A stretch of DNA of 64,000 nt from assembly GCA_947179155.2 (NCBI GenBank), contig OX359269.1:49272524-49336523 (forward strand), read 5' to 3'. Of the stretch, positions 35,962 to 48,771 are shown piece after piece. The notes under the pieces were generated by a model. The model made no database searches, was not told the origin of the DNA, and was given only the letters and a program-made list of their open reading frames with translations. The number at the start of each line of letters is the position of its first letter. The first letter of the stretch is position 1. Position numbers and translations under genes: made by a program. The DNA comes from Hedera helix. Its lineage: Eukaryota > Streptophyta > Magnoliopsida > Apiales > Araliaceae.

Positions 35962-37532
35962 TTCACTTCAGTATGCATGATCATATATTTATACTTGCGT
36001 ACCTACACTGGTGGAAGCTAGATACATGTATCATGCTTTTTTATATATGTTTCTGCATGTATATAAATAATTAGTACTGCTACGTGCCGCCTGTCTAGGT
36101 GTGGTTTAGTATGTGGAAGCTTTTATTGGAGAGGGAAGGTGTTTGTATTTTCTTTCTTCTGTCTATCTATCTATCTATATAATAAGCGCCATGGTGGCTC
36201 TGCTCTGCTCTGGTCCTGTACGTCTGAAGCCATGCATCTACTGGCCACCGCTGCGCTGCGTGTTTTGTATGTAATCAATTAATCTGTAGAAGTGTGTTTA
36301 ATTTCTTATATAGACAACTGAATCATGCATTTCCGAGTTTGAAAATTATTAATTGAACTTGGTTTACATTTCCTAGCACCTATCAAGTCGGTCATAATTG
36401 TTTTTATATAATTTGAAACAGAGAAAATATAATGGATGCAGGTAATGGTAATTAAAAAAACAACACTCCTATTAATGGCAGTTTTACTCCAACCAGGTTA
36501 CATGGTGAATTTATTTTATTATTTTTCTCCCACGGTTTCTTCAAGTTTAATAATGAAATAAATCTTGATATATTAACAACTTACAAGTAAATTCATAATT
36601 CGTGGAAGACAATTAGATTTTTCATATTGAATGACCAACATTTTATAATGAACAATTTAGATATGATCCTCACTAAATTGTAAATTTGTATGTAAATGGT
36701 TAGTATGCAAAATTTATTCTAGTACTCCATTAAACTTAAAAGAGTAAAATTAATGTGTAGATATTTAAAGTAAACTAATATTTTCACAAATAAAAAAGGA
36801 ACTATCTAAAACCTAATCTTTCTTTTCTTCTTCTTTCTCTGATTGTGTGTTATGTCAAAAGCACATTTGTTGATATAGGGTCTGTATCTTACTCCGTATA
36901 ATTGGATTCTAAAATATGTAGGATGTCAAAGATGATTTAAATATTAGTAGTTTGAAGAAATTGAATATGGTTATGAATATAAAAATGGTTTAATGCAAGG
37001 CACTGGCTTTACTATTCTTTAGTCTCACTGTGGCATTGTTTGTAAATCAATGTGTTACTAATTACTGTAATACTAATTTAGCTAAGTTACATGTACTTAC
37101 AGTGTGTTAAAGCCCCACCAGATCAAACACAGACAGACACAACGGTTATCTTTGACATTGTGAAAGAGCATGGTCCCCTCACTATTGCAGACGTACACTT
37201 GGGAGCGTGTAAAGCTACTTGATTCCATTGAAAAAAAATAATTATTTTATAATATAAGATAAATTTTTAAAAAAATTAGTATTATATATAAATTGACTCT
37301 ACTCAAATTTTATAAATTTTTTATTTTACAGGGTTAAATTGAAAATTTATAAATTTCTCAATCAAATTTTAACCACATATGACTTATATCCTTTCAATAT
37401 ATGTATCTCTGTCTATAATATTTAAAAAATAATAATAATAATCAAATTATATATTTTTTTTAAAAATAATTAATAAATTAATTATTTATGAACAGTTGTG
37501 ATTAAAAAAGTCTATTATGAATCAATATAATG

Positions 37533-37568
<36 letters not shown>

Positions 37569-40225
37569 ACCCTATAATATAAAAATATTTTTAAAAAATT
37601 AGCTTGGGGGCAGTTCTAAAATTCTTGCCAAATTATTTTTAGTTTAATAATAATTTTGATCCCACTAGAATACATGTATTCTGCCTTAGCCCCTGCGGCT
37701 GTTGCGTATTGCTTTATCAAGGAAATATGTATTTGGGGATTTAATATTGTTGAGTATTTAGTCCATGTTTTGAAGGAAGTAAGGAAATGGCAGCTCCCTT
37801 GAGTTCATCTTTATTATTTCTTCCAATAACCTAACAACTCGCATATCCATATACGCACAAACATATATAATGAACTCAATAGTGGAGAACTTAATGTGAT
37901 GGGGATACAAAACAAATTATTGTTATGTTACATTTTTTGATTCAATTTGTCATTCATCAAATAAAGGATAGAACAAAATCTTTGGATCCTTTCATCAGCC
38001 GACACTCTTTTTCAAACTACGTAACATGCTTGTTATAGCCTTGTGCTAAAAATTGATTTAGCTTTTAGATTCGTCATGGTTAAGAGATTTTCCAACAGCA
38101 ACCAGTGTTCAAGACCACGCAACACTCCCTCTCCATGGCATGTCATTTCGTAATCTGGATTGAACACTGTGTGTTAGTTAAGCGCTGACAGTTCTAGTAT
38201 TGTCCCAACAGATGCTTACAATTGAAGTTAATTGATAACGGATCGAGAACCATTATTGTCCTATTATATTTCTATTTGTCCTTCCATTTTGTGGATAAAT
38301 ATTTTATCTTCATTGCATGGTTAATGCTTTTTCTCCGCGTATTTGAATTTGATCATTTTCATCTGTTGATATTAATGTTCAATATGAATTGAGTGATGTT
38401 GTCCAAAACATTCTCAGCAAGTTGGTGTAAGAGGATTAACGAGTATATAAAAGGCACATGAAAATTGTATTGAGGTGGATGAGGGATCGAGAGGCAGAAA
38501 GCTTAGGCAAATATGCAATCATGTGGGACCTCAGAAGCAATTTTTGTATACTAGCTGGGAATTGTTTTCCACAACCAAAACCATAATGAACTTCATGCAA
38601 CGCTATATGAGAAACTTGGTAGACAGCTCCAGATCTGTAAACCTGTCGATATTAATATCACTAAATGAGAAAGGTTCTTATTCTGATTGCGCTTTCATTG
38701 TTAGATTGGAGATATCACTATTAAGGCTCTTGCTGTGCTATTGCTGCTTGCAAGCTATTAGAGGGTGTATCCTCGAGCTTCAAAACTATGTTAATCCTTC
38801 CCATATATCGTTGCAGTTCTGGGCTCCTTTAACTATTAATAATACGTATTAGAGAGATGTGAGCATGTATTTTGAAAATTAGGTGCATTTGTTTTGTGTT
38901 GTCCTCTGCTCACTGACACACATTAACCCTTTTTAAAAAATAAAAAATAAAATAAAATTGAGAATTAGCTGCCATTTGTTTACTCACCTGACACCTAATG
39001 AACGCATTTTTTAGTTTTACGTTAAAAAATCGTACTTAAACTGAAACATAAGCAAAAAACAGCGGAATAATGAAGTGAAACCTCTTTCATTCAGGCCTCA
39101 AAATTAAGCTTCCGCCTCCATCTTGACCTTAGAATCAGCAATTAGATTACCCATATGCTCGATCCCAGTCATGTAAGTTAAGTTTCTCATCACAAGCCCA
39201 TACAATATTTGACAGACAAATAAGTGCCCAAAGGAAAAAAGTTCAGTTTCCCAACTGACACCCACGAAGAGACTAAATCCTAATGTATTTAAAGCACGTT
39301 AGAGCTCTATTATAATTCATAATATGAAGCTCACGGTTATAAGCTAGTTCGGTCCCTGTTCCTGCAGCAACTGCTATGGTAAGAGAATGAATTCAGTCGC
39401 GTACAATTTAGCATCTGCACTCCGTTGTGTTACTATTGATAATTTCCATTTCGGGTTACTTTCTAAATTTATATTTTTGTTAGAGCTTGGAAACCTGACT
39501 CTCAGATGTAGTGGTTTTTAAACTAAGGAAACCTTAAAGGCAATCTTTAGTTTACCTTTTGACAACACCATTTTATGACAGTATACAGATTTTGACCTAA
39601 AATGCAATCAAACAAATCCTCACTCTCTTATGGAAACATTCAAAACTAATCTCTGATACTGGACCTAGACTCCACTACATGATACCTGAACCTGAAGAAC
39701 ATATTGGACATAAATAGCCAGAATTTTAATTCTCAACGTCCACAATGTGACCTTGTGGAATCAGTATTTTCATATTCTTAAAACTTGAGTATTACTCTTA
39801 TAAATTGCTATAATTTTAATGAAGGTTTAAATTACAAGGCTGCACAATTTCAACTGCTCAGATAAATATAAAAAAACAAAAAAATACAATTCATTCATAT
39901 AAAAGCGATACCCTTCACTCTCTAAACCAACCCGCCTAATATGGGATGCCAGATTTGCAGATCTGACGTCTTCCCATACTAAGATAATAGTCAAGCTTGT
40001 ATCCTACATTCATATTTAACAGTTCTCGAAGATAGAGCTAACAGAAGGGGAGGGGTGAAAACAATATGACAGGAAGAAACGACCCTATGGGAGATTTTCA
40101 AAAAAATAGAATTTCATTAAGAAAGCAGACCTAATAACAGAGCTCTTTGATACTGTGGAGAAACATTATTTACCAATACAAACCTAGCTTAACAAGATCT
40201 CCAGTTGAGGAAAATTCAAGTGCTG
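35962..40225. other. Intergenic region, no supported gene
   Basis: Dehydrin 3' UTR, then AT-rich sequence. It includes a (TA)n(TG)n tract at about 37531-37568 and, at the right end, the 3' UTR of the minus-strand glycosyltransferase. A 125-codon open frame at 38475-38852 matches no family I know and has ordinary non-coding composition. Confidence 0.55.
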
Positions 40226-43200
40226 CTACATGCTATGATTTCTGGTAGTCTTTGCCTCATGCAATACCTCCTTTAAAACAGCAGCAATTCTATGTGACAT
40301 GTGGTGCTCTAAGAACATTTCTTTAACCCTTTCATAACCCTTTCTTCCCATTGTGAGTCTCCTCTCAACATGAGTGGCAAGTTTGACAATATTTTTTGCA
40401 AGAGGAGTTACCCCTTCTTTCCCAGCAGGATGCAGAATACCTGTTGATCCATTTACTACAATCTCTGTAGTGCCTCCTGCTGCTGTTCCCTGCATTCATG
40501 TAATGAAGAAACAGTGAAAAGGGACAAGATTAGACTTAATCAGGATAGACAAGAAACATGTAACTACGGCATCAAGAGCTTAAAGGTCCCAAATTAACAG
40601 GGAGAATATAATGATTACCAGTACAGGTAGCTGGAATGCCATAGCTTCAATCGTTATTCTCCCAAAGCACTCCCCACGTCCCTGTGAAAAGTAGAGAGAT
40701 AAATGAAGCAAAAGTAATCGGACTTGGCACAAAAACTAAGCTTCAGCAGCCCCTAAAATCTTCTATATTAAGATGGAGAAAATCTGAAAACAGATAAAAG
40801 TTTAGATTCAAAAGATCAACAACTTAACAACGAATTGAAAGTTATGATGTTTAAGATCAGACTCCTGACTGAGATAAACTGAACTGGAATATAGTATCAT
40901 TCAAAAAAGAAACTTGAAGGCAAAAGAAAGCGAACATCTAATATAGAAAAAGGTAGGTAACAGAAAATTTGAACATATTTGCCTAATGTTCAAATTTAAG
41001 AGATGCATGGTACCAGACAGAAACAACCATCAAATACGGTAGTACGCATAAAATGTGTCCCGGACACGGGCTATTTTCACTCAGGAACCATCTGATAAAA
41101 GCAAATGGTGAGACTATCGAAACTACAGCGAATTAAGTACAAAGTCTACACTCCTCATAAACATATGAAACCAATAACTTAAATAAAATCTCCTATAAAT
41201 CTTCTGAATTAGACAGTTAACTGTACAGATTTCCAGTCCTATCGCTCTTGGCTACTCGTTTAATGCAGTCACACATACTAGTCATAAGTGCTTCAATAAA
41301 TACATATTTATATATTTCCCTATTTGGTAAATAAAGGCTGCATTATGGAACCATTAATTTATTTTGACATGTCAAGCGTTCATGATTTAGACAATCAATA
41401 GATTCTCATTAAAACAAGATACATAAAGAAATTGATCCCTGTCAATAACCATCTTCTCAATGTATCACATGCTCTTTTCAGTTCTTGGAACTCCTTAATT
41501 CTGGGGCATTATCCATACAGTCTGTTTAAAGGAAAACTAATAACAAGTAAATAAAAATAAAATAAAACATGTACCCCTGCTTTCTGTTCATGCATATTCT
41601 TCCTTTTAGGTTGACCGGTTTCTCCTTCATTATACACTTGCGCTACCAGTTCGACAAATTTTCTTTAATGTTTCCTTTTCACTTGAAAATCTTTAAGATG
41701 GGAAAGTTAAACACTATCAAGCTACATCAAATTAAATAGAGCAGCAAAATTAATGTAATAGTGAATCTATTAATCAACTAATTGTAAACATTTCTAGAGT
41801 ACATAAGTGAGAAACCGCAAGTGACGGATGAAAGCAACAGTTGCAATATTACAAGAATCAGCCAGACGAAGAAATAAGAGAACAATTACCTGGGAATTCT
41901 GGACAAGCACATCAACTGCTGCCAGATAAGGGGCTACCGTCAGAGTTTTATTTACAAAATGAACCCGGTCTTGAATTTTCTTCAGTAATACAAAGTTTCG
42001 GAGCTCTGATTCAAATTTGCTCTGAACAGTCATGTCACTCCCTACAATTACTGCATGTATTGATGGCACTTGTAATTTCTGTTCTTGGATTAGTCGTAAG
42101 CTCTCATAAAAAGCATGTAGAAACAAGTCCTGGCCTTTTCCACGTGAAACACCTACAATTTTTCATTTGCAGTGATAAGGATATCTAAATGCTTATATTA
42201 GCATATTTGTAACAAGCTGCTGAGGAGTGAGGGGTACAGTAATAAGAAGTGAACTACATATACAAGACTGGTGACCTTAGCACTTTTTATTTTGATAGCT
42301 AAGACTAATGTTTTTAGCATTCTCTTCAACTGGTTGAACAGTTGAACTTATGAAAAAGTGACTGGCAGAGCACTATAAATACACAAGTATATAAGTTGGT
42401 GGACTTAAATGCAATACAATCATACAGATCACTAACTTAAGTTTAGAGTGTATTGATCTGAATAGAACTTAATAGCGTCTTTCACTATTTGGAAGTGAAG
42501 CAAAGGTAAAAACGAAAACAATACAAAACATGATAACATTAAGTAGAAACCATACTATTAATAAGAGCAAAGAGTATATCTTCATTTCGCAGTCCAAGGG
42601 ACTCCCGTACATGCTCTCGTAAAACCCTTTTTGCCACTCTATCTTCAGCGACTTCCATAAGTTCGTTACTGTTACCAAGATGGACAACATATATCTTTGG
42701 CATCTTAATCCTGCAGAAGGAAAAATAATAAATCTACTATTGATAACTCATTGGGGTACAAATGGCTTCAAAGTATGTTATGGCTAACTTATTTAGATGC
42801 ATTAGGCAGCATGTCACATGGCATATGCAACTGCCTTTCCATATTTGTAGGAGAACTGGAGAAGAAAATAGAGGATAACTTCATGTCTTCCTAAAATGGG
42901 AGTTGCGAATATAGTTACACCAAGTGGCATGACATATGTGATTGTGTCCCTTCATAACAGCGAGAGCTAGTAAACAAATATAAAACCAATAGGTATTCTC
43001 ATAATTAATAATTTGACACGAGGCGGTGTTGATTACATCAGACCAGCAAAATTGGAAATGCATAAATCGATTTACAATCGCTGAAGAACTAGGTATACCT
43101 GAATGCACAAGCGATTATGTAACTACAAATGAATTGTAAACTACTCAGATAGAATTATCTTTAACATCTTAATACAAAATAAATGTTAACAAATTTTTTA

Positions 43201-46200
43201 GCAGCTAGGAAATTGAAATGTGCAATCGTAGGAGTTCAAAAAGCTACAGTAACAGATTGAGTTGGTAGATGTTAGATCATACCTCAACCGCTCTTGAGTT
43301 CTGTTTTTCCAGTATTCTGCTGTTACATGTGAATCAATCATAGCCCCAGCAACAGAAGGAAGATACTTTACATAATCCAAACTAAAGTAATGACCTCGCA
43401 TTTCATGGATCCACCATAATACTTTTGGGAGAACATGAGGAACATTTTTCTTGAGAACGGAATCCAGCCACTTTCCAGCAACAGCAGTGTTTAGAACAAC
43501 CATATCGGCTTTTAAAGCTGTCTTTATAGCTTCCTGGCTCTTTGCAGAGAAAACCTAACAATGGGTAAGAAACGATAATCAGAAAATGGGAGGGATTTAA
43601 AGCAGAAAATGTAAGGGGAAGTTTATACTATAAACTTTCCTAATAAAAATCACCTTGACATTTTTCGAAAAGGATATAAGGATATTAAACAGATATAGAT
43701 GAACTATATACATAAGTAACCACTGGATATACTCCCAGTATTCTGACTGCAAAAATGAGGTATTCATATAAAGACCTGAAACCATCTTCAGTCACACAAA
43801 GTGGCTTCCACTCACTAAGCATAAACTTGCATCCAAGTGTCCAATTCTTGACAGCCCAAGCTTTTACCATTTAATTAAGCAACAGCCTCTATGGAAGTGC
43901 AACCAAAACACAACTAAAGTGTCCAATTTGAATATCACACGAACAAATATAACATCAGCAGATCCTAATTGCATGTAATGTTCTTAGCAGTACATTAGTA
44001 TGAATTTAGTGAACCACAACATACACCATGATTTTGTGTCCAAAACCTACTTTATATAGCCTATGTAGGAGTACATCCAATAAATTAAGTAAACTGCAAC
44101 ATGCATTATGATTTTGTGTGACCAAGAACTACTTTATATATAGATTATATCCTTTAAAGAACTTTAGGGGGGGCAACTTAGGCACCTGCAAGTATAGTGA
44201 GGCTACAAGAACCACAGACCCCTTAGGGCCAAACTTTTATAGATCTCTATGTTAATGTTATTCATATATAGAACACTGAAACTTGAAATAATTTTAAGTA
44301 AAGTAGATATGCCAAAAGTCAGATAACATGCATGTATAGCATAAGATTGTTAAAACAGAAACTTTATAACCTGTACACCTCGATCCAGCATCTTGTTCTC
44401 CAAACTGTATATCACCTGATCTGTCTCTGATGGTTTCTGGTTCGTTATCCAACAGACCTCAGAGCCAACACCTCTTAACAGAAAAGCTAGTTCCATAAGC
44501 AACAATGGTCCACCTAAGGAAAATAAAAGATAAAACCTTGAAAACTTCGTATAGAAAACAATACAAGCCTTGTTTCTTAGATAATAAGTAAAGCATAAAA
44601 GGATAGCAAATTCAAAATAAAAGAGTGAAAGCAGCAGCATGGTTCTTTGTTTTGTTTTTGCTTTCATTTTTCTCAGATAATAAAGCGTTGGCACAAGAAA
44701 GTGTCAAAAAGTATATTGAGTAATGATTGGTCTTAATAATTTAAGTACTTATATTTCTTTAGACAACAATACAAGATAAAAACAAAATTTGATGAAAATT
44801 TTGAACTAACTGCACTCTTAAAATGCCATCCACATTCCAGACATTGTTCTGCACTTGTACTCATTCAACTTCCAAACTTACATAATTTTGCTGCATCCCC
44901 AAACATTTTTTGTTATGTCATTGAATAGATGCAGCATGTTAACATTCCAGACCGAGTCCAGACATTGTTCTGCACTTGTACTCATTCAACTTCCAAACTT
45001 ACATAATTTTTTGTTACATAATTTTTTGTTAAATGACATAAAAATGTAAACGTTGAAAGTCAAAAAGTGACTGGACTACATGGAAGGATACCGTATAGTA
45101 TAAAAAGATGGATGCATTGATAGTCATTCAAATCACTCAACTGAATTTCCACACAACAAAATTTACAATTGATAGAATCAACATGATATATATATACATA
45201 TCATTATGAAGTTTTTGACATTTTCTACATCCATAATGGTTTAAGAAAATTCCTGCTATGAATTACAAACTGTCTGAACTAACCATTTCTGTAATTGTCA
45301 TTGCCCACTCTCAAAATAACTCAAGAAATAAATGGCAATGTAGGATTACATCAGTCAGTCAAACTGAATTCCTATTCAACATCAAGAAAACTGCCAAATA
45401 AATGTGTTAACTCATGTATAAACTATAAAGCAATTTGAGAGACTGTGCCATTGAGGAATCATGCATCTGATCCATCTCTAATATGACAAGCTTCTATTTT
45501 TGACACGGGGAAGTTATCAGTAAAGATTTAGTTAAATTTAGCTTTTGGGATACATGGAAATTTTAAACAATTATTTTATTTTTATTTATTTGTTAAGTTA
45601 GCCTGGTAGGTTTAACTTTTTTGGGGCCCTTTATGTTTTGGGCTTACTTTTTAAGTTTATTGGATTTTATTTATTTTAAGGTTTAGGTAGTATAAATAGT
45701 CTCTTAGTATTATTATTATGAAATAATTCTCATCCTTACTGAATTATCAAATTATTCTAACAACTACTTTATATTCTTTTATCTCTCCTTTGTGAATTCT
45801 TGTGATCGCAAAGTACCAAATTCAATTCCTGTGATTGTTTATCTGTCTTCCGTTGTGTCTATTGGCATCAGAGCCTGAGAATTAGCCCACAATCAACGAG
45901 TTATGGTTCACCCACGTTAGCTATCGAATTCCCTGGACAATTCTACTGATTAAGCTAAAGACAACCCACTCCAATATCGATGTGAAGGAGAATGATGTCA
46001 ATCAAAGCTGCTTAGTCGGGAATTGCGAGCAACAGTTCGTTCATCGTGGGGACTAGTTAATCTAGTTGAAATTATCTTTTAATTTTCTGTTTTTTAAAAG
46101 AGAGAGAGAGAGAGAAAAAAATTGTTACTACCGAATTACAGTGCTTAGAGAAAAAGGCAAAAGTAGGGGGGAAATTCATCTTGCCATGGAAATTAAAAGC

Positions 46201-48771
46201 CCATGTGGGTTGACTGTCAAAATCAGGAAGTAAGAGGAAAGAGAAAAAAAAAAACAAATTCCAATCACGGCATCGTCTTCTTCAACAAATCAGCAAGCCA
46301 CCGGTAATCATCAATTTGTATTCATCTTCACTGTAACAGATGTATTAGTGTTATTGATAGGGTTTGGTTAATTTGGAAATTTACATTTTGATTCCTCTAG
46401 TTTATTTACTTCTACAATTTGGGTTCTTCCAGTTTGGGAATCTTTGTTTGGTGCTGCTATTGTTATAAACTATACAATTCTGCCATTATACTTTAATTGT
46501 TTGCCTTAACAGTCATTAGAGACTTGCTTTGGCAATTAATCTCTAAATCTTGATATTGACAGTTTATAGAGTTACCAAGAGACGGATTGAGCAAGTAAGA
46601 TATGATATTGACTTTCTTAACAATGAATGTGATTTATTGGACTATGACATTCATGTGCGTTATCGTACAAATATATTGCTAAAATATGATGATCTTTTGG
46701 AGGAATTTGAGGAAGCGCATTATAGACTTGACAAGTTGAAAGATCAATACAAGTTGAGAAAAGAAGAGGTGGAGAAGAGCATCAAAAGGAAATTTCTTTT
46801 CTAATTGATGAAGTTAGCAAGTATTGCAAGAATTTCTTAGCCTGCACGAAAAAATTTCAAGAAAGTTGTAGTGCCATCAATCCCACTTTTCCATCATGTG
46901 AGTCGATTCTTCTAGTAGAAAGTGTGGTAGACACGAAGGAGGAGGTTGAAGAAGTAGTTTTAGTTAAAAACGAACCAAGCTTAGTGGTTGACAAGGATTA
47001 TGACTTGGAGTAAACGCAACATAAGGATGCGGATATCGAAGAAATTGAGATTGATCATAAGATTATTCATAATCCTATTTTCGTCAACTTGGAAAATTTT
47101 GATTTCGTCGTGCCTAATCATCGATTTAAAGTGCAAGTTAATATGAAGGTTTTGATTATTTCATAATTATTTTCAAAAAAAATCTTGGAGTAGCAACATT
47201 GTGCAAAATTTATCCGAAGGAGATTGGGAATTTTTAACTCTTGGTGCTTGATACTTGTGCATTTTAAAATTCGTGGTAGAATTTTCTCCAAGAAAAGGGT
47301 AATGACATGGGAGAAATTATCAGTAAAGATGAGTTTAATTTAGCTTTAGGGATATATGAAAATTTTAAAAAATTATTGTATTTTTATTTATTTGTTAAAT
47401 TAGCTTGTTAGGTTTAATTTTTTTTTGGCCCTTTATGTTTTGGGCTTACTTTTTAAGTTTATTTGATTTTATTTATTTATAGGGTTTAGGTAGTATAAAT
47501 AATCTCTCAGTATTATTATTATGGAACAATTTTCATCCTTATTGAATTATCAGATTATTCTGACAATTGTTTTACAATCTTTTATCTCTCCTTTGTAGAT
47601 TCCTGTGATCGCAAAGTACCAGATTCAATTCTTGTCATTGTTTCTATTTTTTACCCGACTTCCGTTGTGTCAATTTTGTCAAGTTGTATGTAAATGGATT
47701 AAGATGTATATGGCTTGTGTAGCAAGAGGAACAAAAACATATCTACAAAATTGAAATTTTTAAACATATCTACAAAATTGAAATTTTTGTGTACATTAAA
47801 CTACGCCAACTCTAAACTAGCCAATGCTCTAATCAATACTCTCTGCGAAATCTGTAAAGTGTCTCTCTCTAATTGCACATGTTCAAACATAACTGGTCAA
47901 TGAAGCAGCTATCAAAACAATGGATGTACATAGCTAAAGGAACAGTAAACTGTATCACTGAAATGCATTCCCATTCAGAACATTCTTCTTTTCCTCTCCT
48001 CTCTTTTTCTTCTCCTCAAATTATATACTCTTTTTTGTATTTTCCCTCCTTTTTCTTTTTATTTTGGTAAAACACTTGTGAAGAATATTATTGTATGTTG
48101 CCCTCTTTTGCTTGGACAGGCTAAATGGAATATATATACCATCACTCTACAAGCATAACTACCACTGCTTCTATTGAACTGATCAAACACCCACAGAGAC
48201 CGACACATTCAGACATATAAAATTATAACTCTAGCAAATTTTAAAGCAACTGCAAATTCAAGTCCTAACTCATCAGTTTCAAAATAGAAGAAACACCTAA
48301 CAGTAGTGAGATTAGTGAAGTGCAGCAGAAAGATAGACTAATCTTCAGTCAAATCAAGCAACACTCACTAAAAACTCCAAAAAAAAATTGCAACTAAATA
48401 TTTCATTCAAACAAAGAAAGAAAAAAGAGAAAAAAAATCAGAAGTCCATTACAAAGTAAAACAATAATTAGGATTTAGCACAGGAAATTAAAGTACACAC
48501 CAGAAAGAGAAAGCTCGTGCGAAACAAGAAGAACAAGCTTAGAGTTCATGAAACTCAACGGATTCCCAGTAGCTCCGATTAGGGCCGGCGGCACCGGCGC
48601 CGATTCGAAGCGCTTGTCGGCAATAACTTCGAAGTGGCGCTCGCAAGAAGAATCTACGACAGCTCTGATGATGAATGCAAAGGCGGCGGTGATTGATAAC
48701 ATGACTAAGAGGCCGAACAGCCAGCGCTTTTGCAACAAGGAAGAGGCAACTCCCGCCGACTGCTTCGCCAT
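40226..48771 (-). CDS. Glycosyltransferase family 4 (type II membrane protein)
   Basis: Seven minus-strand exons, 48771-48501, 44513-44371, 43554-43283, 42710-42556, 42152-41890, 40681-40619 and 40489-40226, all have GT-AG borders and compatible phases. They give 476 residues. Residues about 18-42 (WLFGLLVMLSITAAFAFIIR...) form one N-terminal membrane anchor, typical of a Golgi or ER enzyme. The donor-binding half near the C-terminus carries the GT4 E-x7-E motif, ECFGRITIE (Glu372 and Glu380), followed by GTAAGGTTEIVVNGSTGILHP. The middle has ALINSVSRGKGQDLFL, the usual start of the second Rossmann domain. It resembles the Arabidopsis pair At1g19710/At1g75420. Donor sugar and acceptor are unknown. 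Intron 1 is about 4 kb because it hosts an LTR element. Start codons of this gene and the plus-strand gene at 50784 face away from each other. Confidence 0.93.
44831..45010. repeat. Tandem duplication in glycosyltransferase intron 1
   Basis: A 60-bp unit containing GACATTGTTCTGCACTTGTA is present near 44838-44890 and again near 44960-45008, almost unchanged. Partial further copies of CATAATTTTTTGTT follow. Confidence 0.8.
45501..47672 (+). mobile_element. Non-autonomous LTR retrotransposon (2172 bp) in glycosyltransferase intron 1
   Basis: Two similar LTRs, 45501-45860 and 47303-47672, both starting TGACA(C/T)GGG. A primer-binding site TGGCATCAGAGC lies at 45863-45874, directly after the first, and a purine tract AAGAAAAGGG directly before the second. 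A perfect 5-bp target duplication ATTTT is at 45496-45500 and 47673-47677. The 1.4 kb interior has no gag or pol. It contains a splice-like CCACCG|GTAATC (about 46302) and an acidic/basic, heptad-like frame (46556-46804) with no ATG. This may be a captured fragment of a host gene. It lies antisense to the glycosyltransferase. Several base differences between the LTRs show it is not recent. Confidence 0.9.

Larger units (their letters stand above)
44514..48500 (-). other. Intron 1 of the glycosyltransferase gene
   Basis: 3987 bp. Its middle is the LTR element 45501-47672, and it also holds the duplication at 44831-45010. The remainder is AT-rich and shows nothing else. Other introns of 0.6-1.2 kb (for example 40682-41889 and 42711-43282) also show no features. 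Confidence 0.85.

Noticed and set aside
38475..38852. 125-codon open frame on the plus strand
   Set aside because: No family resemblance, no splice or promoter context, and composition like surrounding non-coding DNA. Probably chance.
46556..46804. Charged, coiled-coil-like frame inside the LTR element
   Set aside because: It has no ATG and begins at an acceptor-like site within a retroelement. Kept as part of a finding but not called as a gene.
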